Origin: Shewanella marisflavi
GTDB lineage: Bacteria > Pseudomonadota > Gammaproteobacteria > Enterobacterales > Shewanellaceae
Assembly (NCBI RefSeq): GCF_023283925.1
Contig: NZ_JAKIKX010000002.1
Location: 62,001-126,000, forward strand
Direction: 5' to 3'
DNA length: 64,000 bases
Below the pieces are notes generated by a model. It did not search any database. It was not told where the DNA came from and saw only the letters and a program-made list of their open reading frames with translations. Numbering within the stretch: the first letter of the stretch is position 1; every line of letters starts with the position of its first letter. Position numbers and translations under genes: made by a program. Below, piece by piece: positions 18,452 through 26,901 of this stretch.

Positions 18452-18493
18452 GTTTCCTAACCATTGTTTCCTTATCATTGTTTCCTAATCATT
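18452..18493. repeat. 14-bp tandem repeat, three units
   Basis: Units GTTTCCTAACCATT, GTTTCCTTATCATT and GTTTCCTAATCATT follow one another directly, with a decayed fourth copy after 18494. They lie in the spacer between the convergent DUF3465 and HD-GYP genes. Confidence 0.8.
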
Positions 18494-18533
18494 GCTTCTT
18501 AACAAATCTTGGTTAATCAGGAGCGCTAAAAGT

Positions 18534-19817
18534 CTAGCTGGTTTCCAAGCCGGGCTTTGTCACTAGTTGTGTAGGGGATCTGGTGATCTTGTCCGGCCGT
18601 ATGTCATACAGAGAAGCCCTTGAGAGCAACTCGAACTTGTGATTGATCGTTAGAAAGCTCTCTACCAGTTTCGGGTCGAAGTGACTACCTTTGCCTTCGA
18701 GGATTATCTCTAGCGCTTCTTGGTGGCTAAAAGGTCGTTTATAACAGCGTGGTGAGGTCAGGGCGTCATACACATCCACTAAAGCCACTATTCGGGCGGA
18801 GAGTGGGATAGCTTCGCCCGATATTCTCTTTGGATAACCGCTACCGTCCCATCTTTCATGGTGCCCGCCCGCAATATCTCGTCCCATCTTTATAAAACGG
18901 CACTGCGGCGCATAATTGAGCAAGCTTTCCAGAACATTGGCGCCGATAACCGGGTGTGCCTTAATCTGCTCAAATTCCTCCTCGGTTAGGCGCCCTGGCT
19001 TTAACAATATCGCATCGGCAATGCCAACCTTGCCGATATCATGGACGATCGACGATAGAGAGATCTCCTGAATAAACTCATCGGTCAGCTCCTCAGGCGC
19101 ATCTTCATCCTTTTGCCTTTGACTCGCCAGTATCTTGGCATAGTGCTGCATGCGAATAAGATGATCGCCGGTTTCGTTGTCTCGATATTCAGCTAATTTG
19201 GCCAGCCCCATTACTGTGGCTCGGCGCGAGGCTAAGGTAGAACGTAGCGATTGGGTGAGTTTTCCCAATAAGAAGGCGGTCGATTGGGTCACAATGGCGT
19301 TGGTGACAATAAAATTGATCGCGACCACAAACCAGATGCCAGTATTGTAACCTTGGGTCAGAGGCCAGCTAAACCATTGCTGTTGAAAGGCTAAGCCGAT
19401 TGCCAATAGCGCCGCGGCGTTAAGCAACTGAGCATAAAGACTGGCGCGCTTGCCGATCAGTATGCTGGTGAGCGGGGCAAATATGAACAACCAGAAAAAG
19501 CCCGCACCCGTTGGGCCAATGGTGATCAGAAAGGCAACCCCTATGATAAAGAACATGATACAGCCGATGCAGTAGCGGCTTTGCTCACTTAACCCCTTAG
19601 CGAGCAGTATGTAGAGGAGTAACAGGTAAGCCAGGGTGTCAAACGCCGCCATGCTTAGCAGCCCCATCTGGATACAGAGGTAGATGCTGCTGAGGTATAC
19701 CGGCACGCATAAGATGGCCAAGAGTCCAAATAGGCGTTTAAAGATCAACTCGCGCCATAGGGGAAGGGTATCGTTGAGATCATTGTGCTGTGAAAGTGAG
19801 AAAAAGTGCCCAGTCAT
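18534..19817 (-). CDS. Membrane-bound HD-GYP protein (probable cyclic-di-GMP phosphodiesterase)
   Basis: This 427-aa protein has about six transmembrane helices in residues 25-185, then a short linker and an HD-GYP domain (about 200-390). The domain contains HDIGKVG (HD at 259-260), KAHPVIGANVLE, GHHERWDGSGYP (GYP at 327-329) and DVYDALTSPRCY, so all metal-binding and signature residues are present. Such proteins hydrolyse cyclic di-GMP and favour motility over biofilm. The N-terminal membrane part has no recognised sensor name. I chose the ATG at 19817 with AGGA 7 bp upstream, rather than the TTG at 19823. Confidence 0.9.
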   Translation of the reverse strand: MTGHFFSLSQHNDLNDTLPLWRELIFKRLFGLLAILCVPVYLSSIYLCIQMGLLSMAAFDTLAYLLLLYILLAKGLSEQSRYCIGCIMFFIIGVAFLITIGPTGAGFFWLFIFAPLTSILIGKRASLYAQLLNAAALLAIGLAFQQQWFSWPLTQGYNTGIWFVVAINFIVTNAIVTQSTAFLLGKLTQSLRSTLASRRATVMGLAKLAEYRDNETGDHLIRMQHYAKILASQRQKDEDAPEELTDEFIQEISLSSIVHDIGKVGIADAILLKPGRLTEEEFEQIKAHPVIGANVLESLLNYAPQCRFIKMGRDIAGGHHERWDGSGYPKRISGEAIPLSARIVALVDVYDALTSPRCYKRPFSHQEALEIILEGKGSHFDPKLVESFLTINHKFELLSRASLYDIRPDKITRSPTQLVTKPGLETS

Positions 19818-20209
19818 AGTCAATCCTTTGCCATGCCAGAAGTGGGGCTAAATGCCGAGTTCCTACTACATTATTACCTTATCAGCTAGAAAAGAGCTAA
19901 TTAACCTTTCGCTAAACTTGATCTTTCCTACGAAAATGTGACAGGTGGCATGCTTGAAAGGGGAGCTGAGTCTTTATGACTAGTGGTTTAGTCGCCTAAC
20001 TACAAACCGCAATCTTGCTATTAAAGGTTTACCTTGCGGCTGACTACTACTGCAACACCGTGACGGAAATGGGCGTAACTAATAAATTTGTAATATCTTT
20101 CAGTATAATAGAGGGGGTAATTTTTAGGCAATTAAAGCTGACTATGGTGTAGGTAGTGCTATGCTGAACTTACCCGCTAAATGATGGCGAATGACTCAAG
20201 GGAATATAT
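19818..20209. other. Intergenic region between divergent HD-GYP and Omp85-like genes
   Basis: A 392-bp AT-rich spacer. A TATAAT hexamer at 20104-20109 is a possible -10 element for the downstream gene, but I could not find a well-spaced -35. No ORF or RNA gene is visible. Confidence 0.4.
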
Positions 20210-21367
20210 ATGGGAACTATCAGGTTGAATCCTATTATTTTGGGATTGTTGGGAATGGTGTTGGCGCCAGCGTTTGCAGCAAATGATGACATGGTCAGTG
20301 ATAGTGGAGAAAAACCTGGTGCTGCCAATGAGCCGAGTTCATTAGTGCCTAATTTAAAGGAAAACCAAGCCCCTTTAACTGTCAACAAAGGCAATTTTGT
20401 TGCCGCGCCAATTCCGTTTTCAAATCCCACCATTGATTCAGGTTTAGGTGGTGTGGTTGGTTATTTTTATCCCCAAACCGCTGAGCAAAAATCAGTTCAA
20501 CCGCCATCAGTTACCGGGGTAGCGGGTTTTTACTCTAGCAATAAAAGTTGGGGCGCCGCAGTTGGCCACGCCAGTTATTGGGATAATAATAACTGGCATT
20601 TAAAAGGCGGAGTCGCCTATGCCGACCTTAAGTTGCCACTGGTATCAAGCGAGTTACTCGGCGTACCCCTTGATGTCGATTGGGACATTACCGGTTACGG
20701 CGCATTGTTAGAATTAGAGCGACGTATTAGTGGCAACTGGTTTGTCGGTGTTAATGGCATTTTCATTGATTTTGAACAAGATTTTAATGTAGACATCAGT
20801 TCGATCCATTTTGATTTACGCAACGAAATCGTCTCTGCTGGGCTGGGGGCAGGGATCATTTATGACACCCGTGATGTGCCGACAAACCCCTACGATGGCT
20901 ACTATTTCAAGCTTAATGGCACAGTGTTTAATGACGCCATTGGTAGTGATACTGACTTTGAATCTTATTCTTTAGAGTTTGATGGTTACTTCCCGGTTAA
21001 TGAATCTGTCACGGTTGCCTATAAATTAAAAGGGTGTCTAAAAGAGGGCGATGTACCCTTATGGGCCGCCTGTCGCTTAGGTCTGCGTGGTTTTTCTTCA
21101 ACTGAATACATGGCGTTAGGCTCGGTAGAAACTGAGGCAGAAGCCCGTTGGCGTTTTCATAAACGTTGGGGATTGGTCGGTTTTGTTGGCGCAGGTAAGT
21201 TGGATGATGTAAATCACGTGGATAAATCCAATGATGTTATTCCGTCATACGGTATTGGTTTGCGTTTTATGCTGCAACCGGCCGAGCGAATTAACTTACG
21301 TTTAGATTATGCGCGTTCATCCAATAGCAATGATGCGCTTTATTTATCGGTCGGAGAGGCTTTTTAG
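20210..21367 (+). CDS. Omp85-type outer-membrane barrel protein without POTRA domains
   Basis: This 385-aa protein has a signal peptide (PIILGLLGMVLAPAFAAND) and, after a short polar linker, a barrel of Omp85/BamA surface-antigen type. The C-terminal part holds LRGFSSTEY near residue 297, equivalent to the conserved L6 R-G-F motif of BamA and TamA. This is followed by the paired-strand segment SVETEAEARWRF and a terminal Phe. No POTRA repeats fit in the N-terminal region, so it is not BamA itself; single-barrel relatives have no settled role. Base composition is noticeably more AT-rich than in the neighbouring helicase gene. Confidence 0.78.
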   Translation: MGTIRLNPIILGLLGMVLAPAFAANDDMVSDSGEKPGAANEPSSLVPNLKENQAPLTVNKGNFVAAPIPFSNPTIDSGLGGVVGYFYPQTAEQKSVQPPSVTGVAGFYSSNKSWGAAVGHASYWDNNNWHLKGGVAYADLKLPLVSSELLGVPLDVDWDITGYGALLELERRISGNWFVGVNGIFIDFEQDFNVDISSIHFDLRNEIVSAGLGAGIIYDTRDVPTNPYDGYYFKLNGTVFNDAIGSDTDFESYSLEFDGYFPVNESVTVAYKLKGCLKEGDVPLWAACRLGLRGFSSTEYMALGSVETEAEARWRFHKRWGLVGFVGAGKLDDVNHVDKSNDVIPSYGIGLRFMLQPAERINLRLDYARSSNSNDALYLSVGEAF

Positions 21368-21600
21368 CCTAGCTGAGTCAGGAGAAAGCCTAGACTCGTA
21401 AACAGCATAGGCGACAGGCTAATGACCAGGCTGCTAGCATAGCGGCGGGAAAGTCTTTGTCTGGCAAACCATTAAGTCTTATTTGAGTTATGTCGTGCTA
21501 GTCTTAGTAGTTAGCTCTGTTATACTAGCGCGCCTAAATTGCCTGTCGCCTGGCTCGGCGTCTGCATTTAGCCCTTCTTAGCCACCATTAGAGAGTACAC

Positions 21601-23064
21601 ATGACCTTTGCCAACCTTGGCCTGCCGGCCACCTTGTTATCCAATCTAGCCGAACTTGGGTATCAGCAAGCTACACCTATTCAGCAGGAAGCGATTCCGT
21701 TGGCGCTCAAGGGGAAAAACCTGATCGCGGCGGCGCAGACCGGCAGTGGTAAGACGGCCAGTTTTGTGTTGCCCATGTTGTCCAAGCTTATGCAAGGTGA
21801 GACTCAGCGTAAGAAGCGCGCCCGAGCCATCATTTTAGCGCCGACTCGCGAACTAGTGAGTCAGGTAAATGGCCGAATTAGCGAGTATGGTAAAGGTTCT
21901 GGTTTGGTCTCTATGGCCATCTATGGTGGCGTCGATGCCGCGGCGCAAAAACAGCAGTTGATAGAAGGGGTCGATATCGTGGTGGCGACGCCCGGACGTC
22001 TGCGGGATCTCTATACCCAAAGAGCGATTCGCTTCGATGAAGTTGAGTTCTTGGTGCTCGATGAAGCCGACCGCATGTTGGATATGGGCTTTATTGAAGA
22101 TATTACTAAGATCATCGATACCCTGCCCGAAGAGAGACAAAACCTGCTGTTTTCTGCCACCTTGTCACGTCCGGTCCGAGAACTAGCAAAACAGGCGGTA
22201 CCTAAGGCGATCCACCTGTCGGTGACTAGAAATGAAGAGAGTCAACCTGATATTGAGCAGTGGATCACCACAGTCGACAAGGATAAGAAGTCGGCGCTGC
22301 TTAGCCAGCTGATCAAAGAGAATGCCTGGCCTCAGGCACTGATCTTTATCGAGACCAAACATGGCGCCGCCAAGCTGGTGAGTCAGCTAGAGAAGCGGGG
22401 GATTCAGGCGGAGTGTATTCACAGCGGCCGCACTCAGGCGGTACGTGAGCAGATCCTGGCTGATTTTAAGGCCGGTAAGATCGCCTATCTTATCTCGACC
22501 GGGATCTCGGCGCGCGGTATCGATATCGATAACCTGCCACTGGTGATTAACTATGACCTGCCGTTTCCTGCGGACGAATATGTGCATCGTATCGGACGTA
22601 CCGGCCGCGCTGGTGCCAAGGGGGAGGCGATCTCCCTGGTATCAAAAGATGACTTTAAGAACCTCTGCATGATTGAGAGTCGTCTCGATCATCTACTCGA
22701 GCGCCGTGAAATTGAGGGCTTTGCGCCAAGAAAGCCTGTACCAATCTCAATTCTCAATTATGTGCCTAAGGCCAGGCGTGAGCAGCAAGGTGAAAAGGGG
22801 CCTGATGCATCAACCAGCCGGGGTGAGAAGGTCCAAGATAAGGCAAGAGAGGATAAGCGCAGCGAGGTTAAGCCTAGCGGACAGTCTAAGCCTCAAGCTA
22901 AGGCATCATCCTATAAAGGTAATTTTACAGACAAGAGCATTAGGCCTGCTAAAGCTAAATCAGCAGCGCCTGATGACGGTGGGAAAGATCAAAATTCGGA
23001 GCGTAAGGTTGAACAAAAGCCAGCCTTTAATCCTTGGACGGATAGCAGGCCTCCGAAGGAGTAA
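21601..23064 (+). CDS. DEAD-box ATP-dependent RNA helicase (RhlE-like)
   Basis: This 487-aa helicase has all expected motifs: the Q-motif (FANLGL...TPIQQEAIP), AQTGSGKT (45-52), PTRELVSQ, VATPGR, DEAD, SAT, ARGIDI and HRIGRTGRAG. The last 110 residues form a basic, low-complexity tail rich in Lys, Ser and Gln, of the kind that binds RNA. It probably remodels rRNA or mRNA structure. RhlE is the closest type by length and core sequence, but assignment among RhlE, SrmB and DbpA needs a tree. A terminator follows. Confidence 0.92.
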   Translation: MTFANLGLPATLLSNLAELGYQQATPIQQEAIPLALKGKNLIAAAQTGSGKTASFVLPMLSKLMQGETQRKKRARAIILAPTRELVSQVNGRISEYGKGSGLVSMAIYGGVDAAAQKQQLIEGVDIVVATPGRLRDLYTQRAIRFDEVEFLVLDEADRMLDMGFIEDITKIIDTLPEERQNLLFSATLSRPVRELAKQAVPKAIHLSVTRNEESQPDIEQWITTVDKDKKSALLSQLIKENAWPQALIFIETKHGAAKLVSQLEKRGIQAECIHSGRTQAVREQILADFKAGKIAYLISTGISARGIDIDNLPLVINYDLPFPADEYVHRIGRTGRAGAKGEAISLVSKDDFKNLCMIESRLDHLLERREIEGFAPRKPVPISILNYVPKARREQQGEKGPDASTSRGEKVQDKAREDKRSEVKPSGQSKPQAKASSYKGNFTDKSIRPAKAKSAAPDDGGKDQNSERKVEQKPAFNPWTDSRPPKE

Positions 23065-23075
23065 GGTTAAAATAG

Positions 23076-23101
23076 AAAGCCCTCTAGTCGAGGGCTTTTT
23101 T
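23076..23101 (+). terminator. Terminator after the DEAD-box helicase gene
   Basis: Stem AAAGCCCTC / GAGGGCTTT with a short loop and a T tract, 12 bp after the stop codon. Confidence 0.85.
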
Positions 23102-23148
23102 GTGGCAGGTGGTTTTGTTATCTGCGCTGCGTAGATGTTTTAGGGGGT

Positions 23149-23415
23149 ATTGAAGGTCAAACCTTCACTGTGATTTATCGCCTGCCCGGTGGGGGGATGT
23201 GCTGATACGCCTCTAACACTTAGTTCGTCTGACTTACATGGATGTTGGAAAGGGAATTGAAGGTCAAACCTTCCCTGTGATTTATCGCCTGCCCGGCGGG
23301 GGAATCTGCTGATACGCCTCTAACACTTAGTTCGTCTGACTTACATGGATGTTGGAAAGGGAATTGAAGGTCAAACCTTCACTGTGATTTATCGCCTGCC
23401 CGGCGGGGGAATGTG
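23149..23415. repeat. 107-bp tandem direct repeat, about 2.5 copies
   Basis: Copies begin at 23149, 23256 and 23363 with ATTGAAGGTCAAACCTTC, giving a period of exactly 107 bp. Copies 1 and 2 differ at only a few positions; copy 3 matches for about 50 bp and then diverges after GTGCAGATACACC. Each unit begins with the palindrome GAAGGTcaaACCTTC. The short ORF that can be drawn through the third copy is probably not a gene. Confidence 0.9.
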
Positions 23416-23508
23416 CAGATACACCTGTGACACGCTGTGCGCCATCCATGGCCGCTCTGCGGTTTCATCCCTGAAACCGAAGGTCACCGGCGTATCTACA
23501 CTGGTATC
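23411..23508. repeat. Imperfect inverted repeat at the end of the tandem block
   Basis: GTGCAGATACACCTGTGAC near 23411 is an imperfect inverse match to GTCACCGGCGTATCTACAC near 23484, with an inner hairpin CGGTTTCATCCCTGAAACCG. Together they could form a long stem-loop, as in REP- or MITE-like intergenic elements. Coordinates are approximate. Confidence 0.5.
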
Positions 23509-23884
23509 TAAATGTCTCTTCGATTTGGCCGCATACTTAATTGCTGGAAACAACGAAGAGCAGTAACTTTGGCGCTTTTATGTAAAGTCTCGCTTTCTAT
23601 GAGCACTTAGCAGTTGTTATCACATAAAAATCAATGCTAAGTTGTTGGCATTGAATTGACTATTTTCCTGTCAGTATTAGAAACGCATTAGTTTGTGATT
23701 GGGTTTTATTTGAAGTCTTAGTAATACATTTGATGGTGAAATCATTATTAGTTAAAGGTAAAGATTTAAGTCCATGCAAGCAAACGTAGTTTAGATGTTT
23801 ATTACTTCCCACAAACATTGTGGTGAAAAATTTATGCGTTGATAAAGCACTTTTAAGGTATCAATATGTTAAGCACTATATGAC

Positions 23885-24301
23885 ATGGATAGCATGAAGA
23901 CACTTCAACAAAAAAATGATGAACATTTAAGATTGGTTGCTAAAGAAAGGCATAGTGTTTTTCTGGTAGCTTTATCCCTAATCCCCATATTTGTCATTTT
24001 TAGCTACGATTTATATCAGTGGTTCATAGGTGGTGATTCGCTTGGCCATCATGCTGCTTCAATCACTTTGGGTACTTTAATTTTTGCCTTGCCGATTATG
24101 ATTATGGGACAAATGCTTATTGCTCCCAATTGGTTAAAGTTACTGTTATATGTAGCCCTTCAATTATTGTTTACGTCATTATGGTTCATTGAGGGTTTAT
24201 TATGGGTTGCTGTAATTCCAGTGGTTATAACTTTTGGTATTCTACAGTACCAACTTCCTGAGATTAGAAAGAGAGTGGAGCAGAATAAAAATGCCACTTA
24301 A
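23885..24301 (+). CDS. Small multi-spanning membrane protein of unknown function
   Basis: This 138-aa protein has about four hydrophobic segments (residues 25-45, 60-80, 85-103 and 106-122) and charged ends, with a basic C-terminus (RKRVEQNKN). I do not recognise the family. There is no clear ribosome binding site at the ATG at 23885; an in-frame ATG at 23894 is an alternative. The region is AT-rich compared with the flanks and lies between a repeat block and the amylase genes, which suggests accessory DNA. Confidence 0.55.
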   Translation: MDSMKTLQQKNDEHLRLVAKERHSVFLVALSLIPIFVIFSYDLYQWFIGGDSLGHHAASITLGTLIFALPIMIMGQMLIAPNWLKLLLYVALQLLFTSLWFIEGLLWVAVIPVVITFGILQYQLPEIRKRVEQNKNAT

Positions 24302-24410
24302 CAAGCCACTGAGTTAGGGTTCATCAAGGCTGTTCTACCTTTTGCAGTGTATATCGTAGGGTGTAACAAAGCTTACTAGTTAGTGTGAGACGTCAAAAAA
24401 AGGAATTTAA

Positions 24411-24788
24411 ATGACAGTCTTGACTATGTTTTTACTTGTCATTCTTGCGTCTGGGTGTGCTTCAAAACCACAAGTTGACGATCAATCTTCTCAAAAGATC
24501 ACAATAACGGGTACTAGAATAGAGCGGTCCGAAATGCCGCCAGGGCCAAAACTGACGATGAGATTAAATAAGCAAAATGGGTCTAGTAACTTTATGCAGG
24601 CTTTAGCGCGCTTACAGAGTCTTCCGCAACCCAAAGATATAGGTGACTGCAAAGGCTTACTGTCGGCTTTAACTGAAAGCAACTTAGCAATGCGCATAGT
24701 GGACAAAAATAATGTCGTTTTAGAGAGTGAACATGGTCTCTATCAATATTCTTTTGATGACAATAGTTGCCCGAGCGACGAAACATAG
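24411..24788 (+). CDS. Putative small lipoprotein of unknown function
   Basis: This 125-aa protein starts MTVLTMFLLVILASGCASK, a short but well-formed lipoprotein signal with LASGC as the lipobox. The mature part has a Pro-rich stretch and no recognisable domain; two further Cys residues (in GDCKG and NSCPS) could form a disulphide. AAGGAATTTAA precedes the ATG. It follows the orphan membrane protein by 109 bp in the same direction, so the two may form a unit. Confidence 0.6.
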   Translation: MTVLTMFLLVILASGCASKPQVDDQSSQKITITGTRIERSEMPPGPKLTMRLNKQNGSSNFMQALARLQSLPQPKDIGDCKGLLSALTESNLAMRIVDKNNVVLESEHGLYQYSFDDNSCPSDET

Positions 24789-24930
24789 CAATCCAATTAA
24801 AACACAAGTTCTGCTTGGAGGCGCATCTCCACATCAAGCAACAAGCGCAAAAAAGCGAGCAGTTTGAGTATGCGGGGGTTGTACTTAATGACTACTCGCT
24901 TTGATATTTTGCAATTACCAGCCTACGCGG

Positions 24931-26901
24931 TTATTTATCTCCGACAAGGAGCACCTTAGATTCCAGTGGGGCTAGGGTCAGTGTGACTTGGGCTCCCTTT
25001 GCCGATAGTGTCAGCGGTGTTGTTGGCTTCTTATCACTTAGCATCTCTTTAAGCGGGTAAGTGCCGGGATTGAGTTGCCATTGGTTAACCAAGGTTTCAG
25101 GTAGTGCTAGTGTCAGGCTTTTTGTCTCAGTGGATGAGAAGTTGCTGACGATGATCAGCTTTTGCGTCTCGTCGAAGCGACTGAAGGCAAATAGATCTGT
25201 GTCATAACCCTTCTCTTGCGCGAGATTGGCCTTGTGCAGATCGCCATACTCACCGCTTAGGGCGCTGAGGCTGTGGCTAAGGTTTAGTAGCTTGGCGTAG
25301 TAAGCTCGCAGGCTCAACTCTTCTTCTGATGACTGACCGCCGTCAAATTTACCCATGTTCATAAAGCGCTGGTGGGCGGGCACACCAATATAATCGAAGA
25401 TACTGGTGCGACTTGGCTTGCCAAAGCCTGCATCTTCACTGCCATCTTCGCCGACTTCCTGGCCAAAATAGATCAGAGTAGGTGCCCGGCTCAGGGTAGT
25501 GGATACCACCATGGCTGGGAGTGCCTTGGTGGGATCGCCAGCAAACTCCGGGCTGGCGATACGCTGCTCATCGTGGTTCTCCAAAAAGTGCAGCATATGC
25601 TCGGCGATGTCCGCAACACTTTTACGATCGCGCTCGATCGCCTGGGTGTCCGCCTTACCCTGAATGATCGCCTTGAGGCTGTCATAGAGCCCAACTTTGT
25701 CGTAGAGATAGTCCATCTTGCCAAGGTGAATATAGTCGCGATAACGACTCGGGGTGTAGACCTCGGCCAGAAGTAGGGCATCGGGATTGGTGTGCTTGAT
25801 ATGGCTATTCAGATAGCTCCAGAAGGCTACGGGTACCATCTCGGCCATATCGAAACGAAAGCCGTCTACGCCTTTGTCGAGCCAGTATTGGGCTATCTGG
25901 TTAAACTTATGCCAGGCGCCTGGGATCTCGCTGTCAGGCACCTGTTGCCAGAAGGCGTAGTGCTCAGCAACAGACTTCGTCTCATAGCCTGAGGGCAGCT
26001 GCGGGTAGTCGATGCGGCCGTCTGGCGTGATGCCATAGTTGATCTTTACTGTCTCATACCAGTCGTTGGCATCTGGCTGGGCGGCGCGGGCGCCGTTACC
26101 TGTCCATTTGGCGGGAAACTCATCAAACTTACCATCAGCCTGGGGATGGGACTCGCCGCCAAGGGGCTTTATCTCATCTGAAAGCAAGGGCACCTTGAAG
26201 GGAGTGTCGACCACATAGTAAAAGTCGTTGTGCTTCGCATAACTGACTTGGGTATTGTCATCTGCGCCGAAGTCTCTGACGCCTTTTGGCGCCGATAGCG
26301 ATTTATAATGACGCGCCACATGGTTGGGCACTATGTCTATGATCACTTGCATGCCCGCCTCATGAGTTCGTGCAATAAGGGCTTCGAACTCCTGCAGACG
26401 CTTGGCGGGATCGTCTGCCAGATCCGGGTTGACATTATAGTAGTCTTTTACCGCGTAGGGAGAGCCTGCACGCCCCTTGACCACATCGGGATCATCATTG
26501 TCTATGCCGTATTGGGTATAATCACCCACCAAGGCATGGTGTGGGATCCCTGTATACCAGATGTGGCTTGCTCCTAATGACTTTATGCTATCAAGTGCCG
26601 CCGGGGTAAAGTCACTGAATTTACCGACACCATTTTGCGCTTTGGTGCCCCATGGAATATTGGCGGTTTGAGTGTTACCAAACAAACGGGTGAAGACCTG
26701 ATAGATCACAGGCTTTTCACTCCTAACAAAAGCTTGCTGTGGCCCAGCAGTTGTTTGAGGCACAACGGCGTGCTGAGCGCCAAGTTCAGGCTGCAACGCC
26801 GATGGCAGCGCCGCCACCTGCGCCGATAACAGCAGTGCAGCGCTACTCAGTAGCAGTTGATAGGGCTGCTTGCAGCGTTTAACTAATGCATGTGTGGGCA
26901 T
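24931..26901 (-). CDS. Exported GH13 alpha-amylase-type enzyme
   Basis: This 656-aa GH13 enzyme has a signal peptide (LLLSSAALLLSAQVAALP). The catalytic regions are complete: region I DIVPNH, region II GFRFDMAEM (nucleophile Asp), region III LLAEVY (acid/base Glu) and region IV FLENHDEQR (Asp). A C-terminal beta domain follows. It should hydrolyse alpha-1,4-glucan outside the cytoplasm; whether it acts on starch, pullulan or maltodextrin cannot be read. The ATG at 26901 shares one base with the stop codon of the upstream GH13 gene (TGATG), so the two are translationally coupled. Confidence 0.92.
   Translation of the reverse strand: MPTHALVKRCKQPYQLLLSSAALLLSAQVAALPSALQPELGAQHAVVPQTTAGPQQAFVRSEKPVIYQVFTRLFGNTQTANIPWGTKAQNGVGKFSDFTPAALDSIKSLGASHIWYTGIPHHALVGDYTQYGIDNDDPDVVKGRAGSPYAVKDYYNVNPDLADDPAKRLQEFEALIARTHEAGMQVIIDIVPNHVARHYKSLSAPKGVRDFGADDNTQVSYAKHNDFYYVVDTPFKVPLLSDEIKPLGGESHPQADGKFDEFPAKWTGNGARAAQPDANDWYETVKINYGITPDGRIDYPQLPSGYETKSVAEHYAFWQQVPDSEIPGAWHKFNQIAQYWLDKGVDGFRFDMAEMVPVAFWSYLNSHIKHTNPDALLLAEVYTPSRYRDYIHLGKMDYLYDKVGLYDSLKAIIQGKADTQAIERDRKSVADIAEHMLHFLENHDEQRIASPEFAGDPTKALPAMVVSTTLSRAPTLIYFGQEVGEDGSEDAGFGKPSRTSIFDYIGVPAHQRFMNMGKFDGGQSSEEELSLRAYYAKLLNLSHSLSALSGEYGDLHKANLAQEKGYDTDLFAFSRFDETQKLIIVSNFSSTETKSLTLALPETLVNQWQLNPGTYPLKEMLSDKKPTTPLTLSAKGAQVTLTLAPLESKVLLVGDK

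Noticed and set aside
23345..23566. 73-aa ORF through the third 107-bp repeat copy
   Set aside because: Its 5' half is repeat DNA and its 3' half the inverted repeat; no ribosome binding site and no recognisable protein sequence.
24290..24400. TAACAAGCC and TAACAAAGC strings near 24.3 kb as attC ends
   Set aside because: No matching GGC...GTTA arm or inner pairing is present at a suitable distance.
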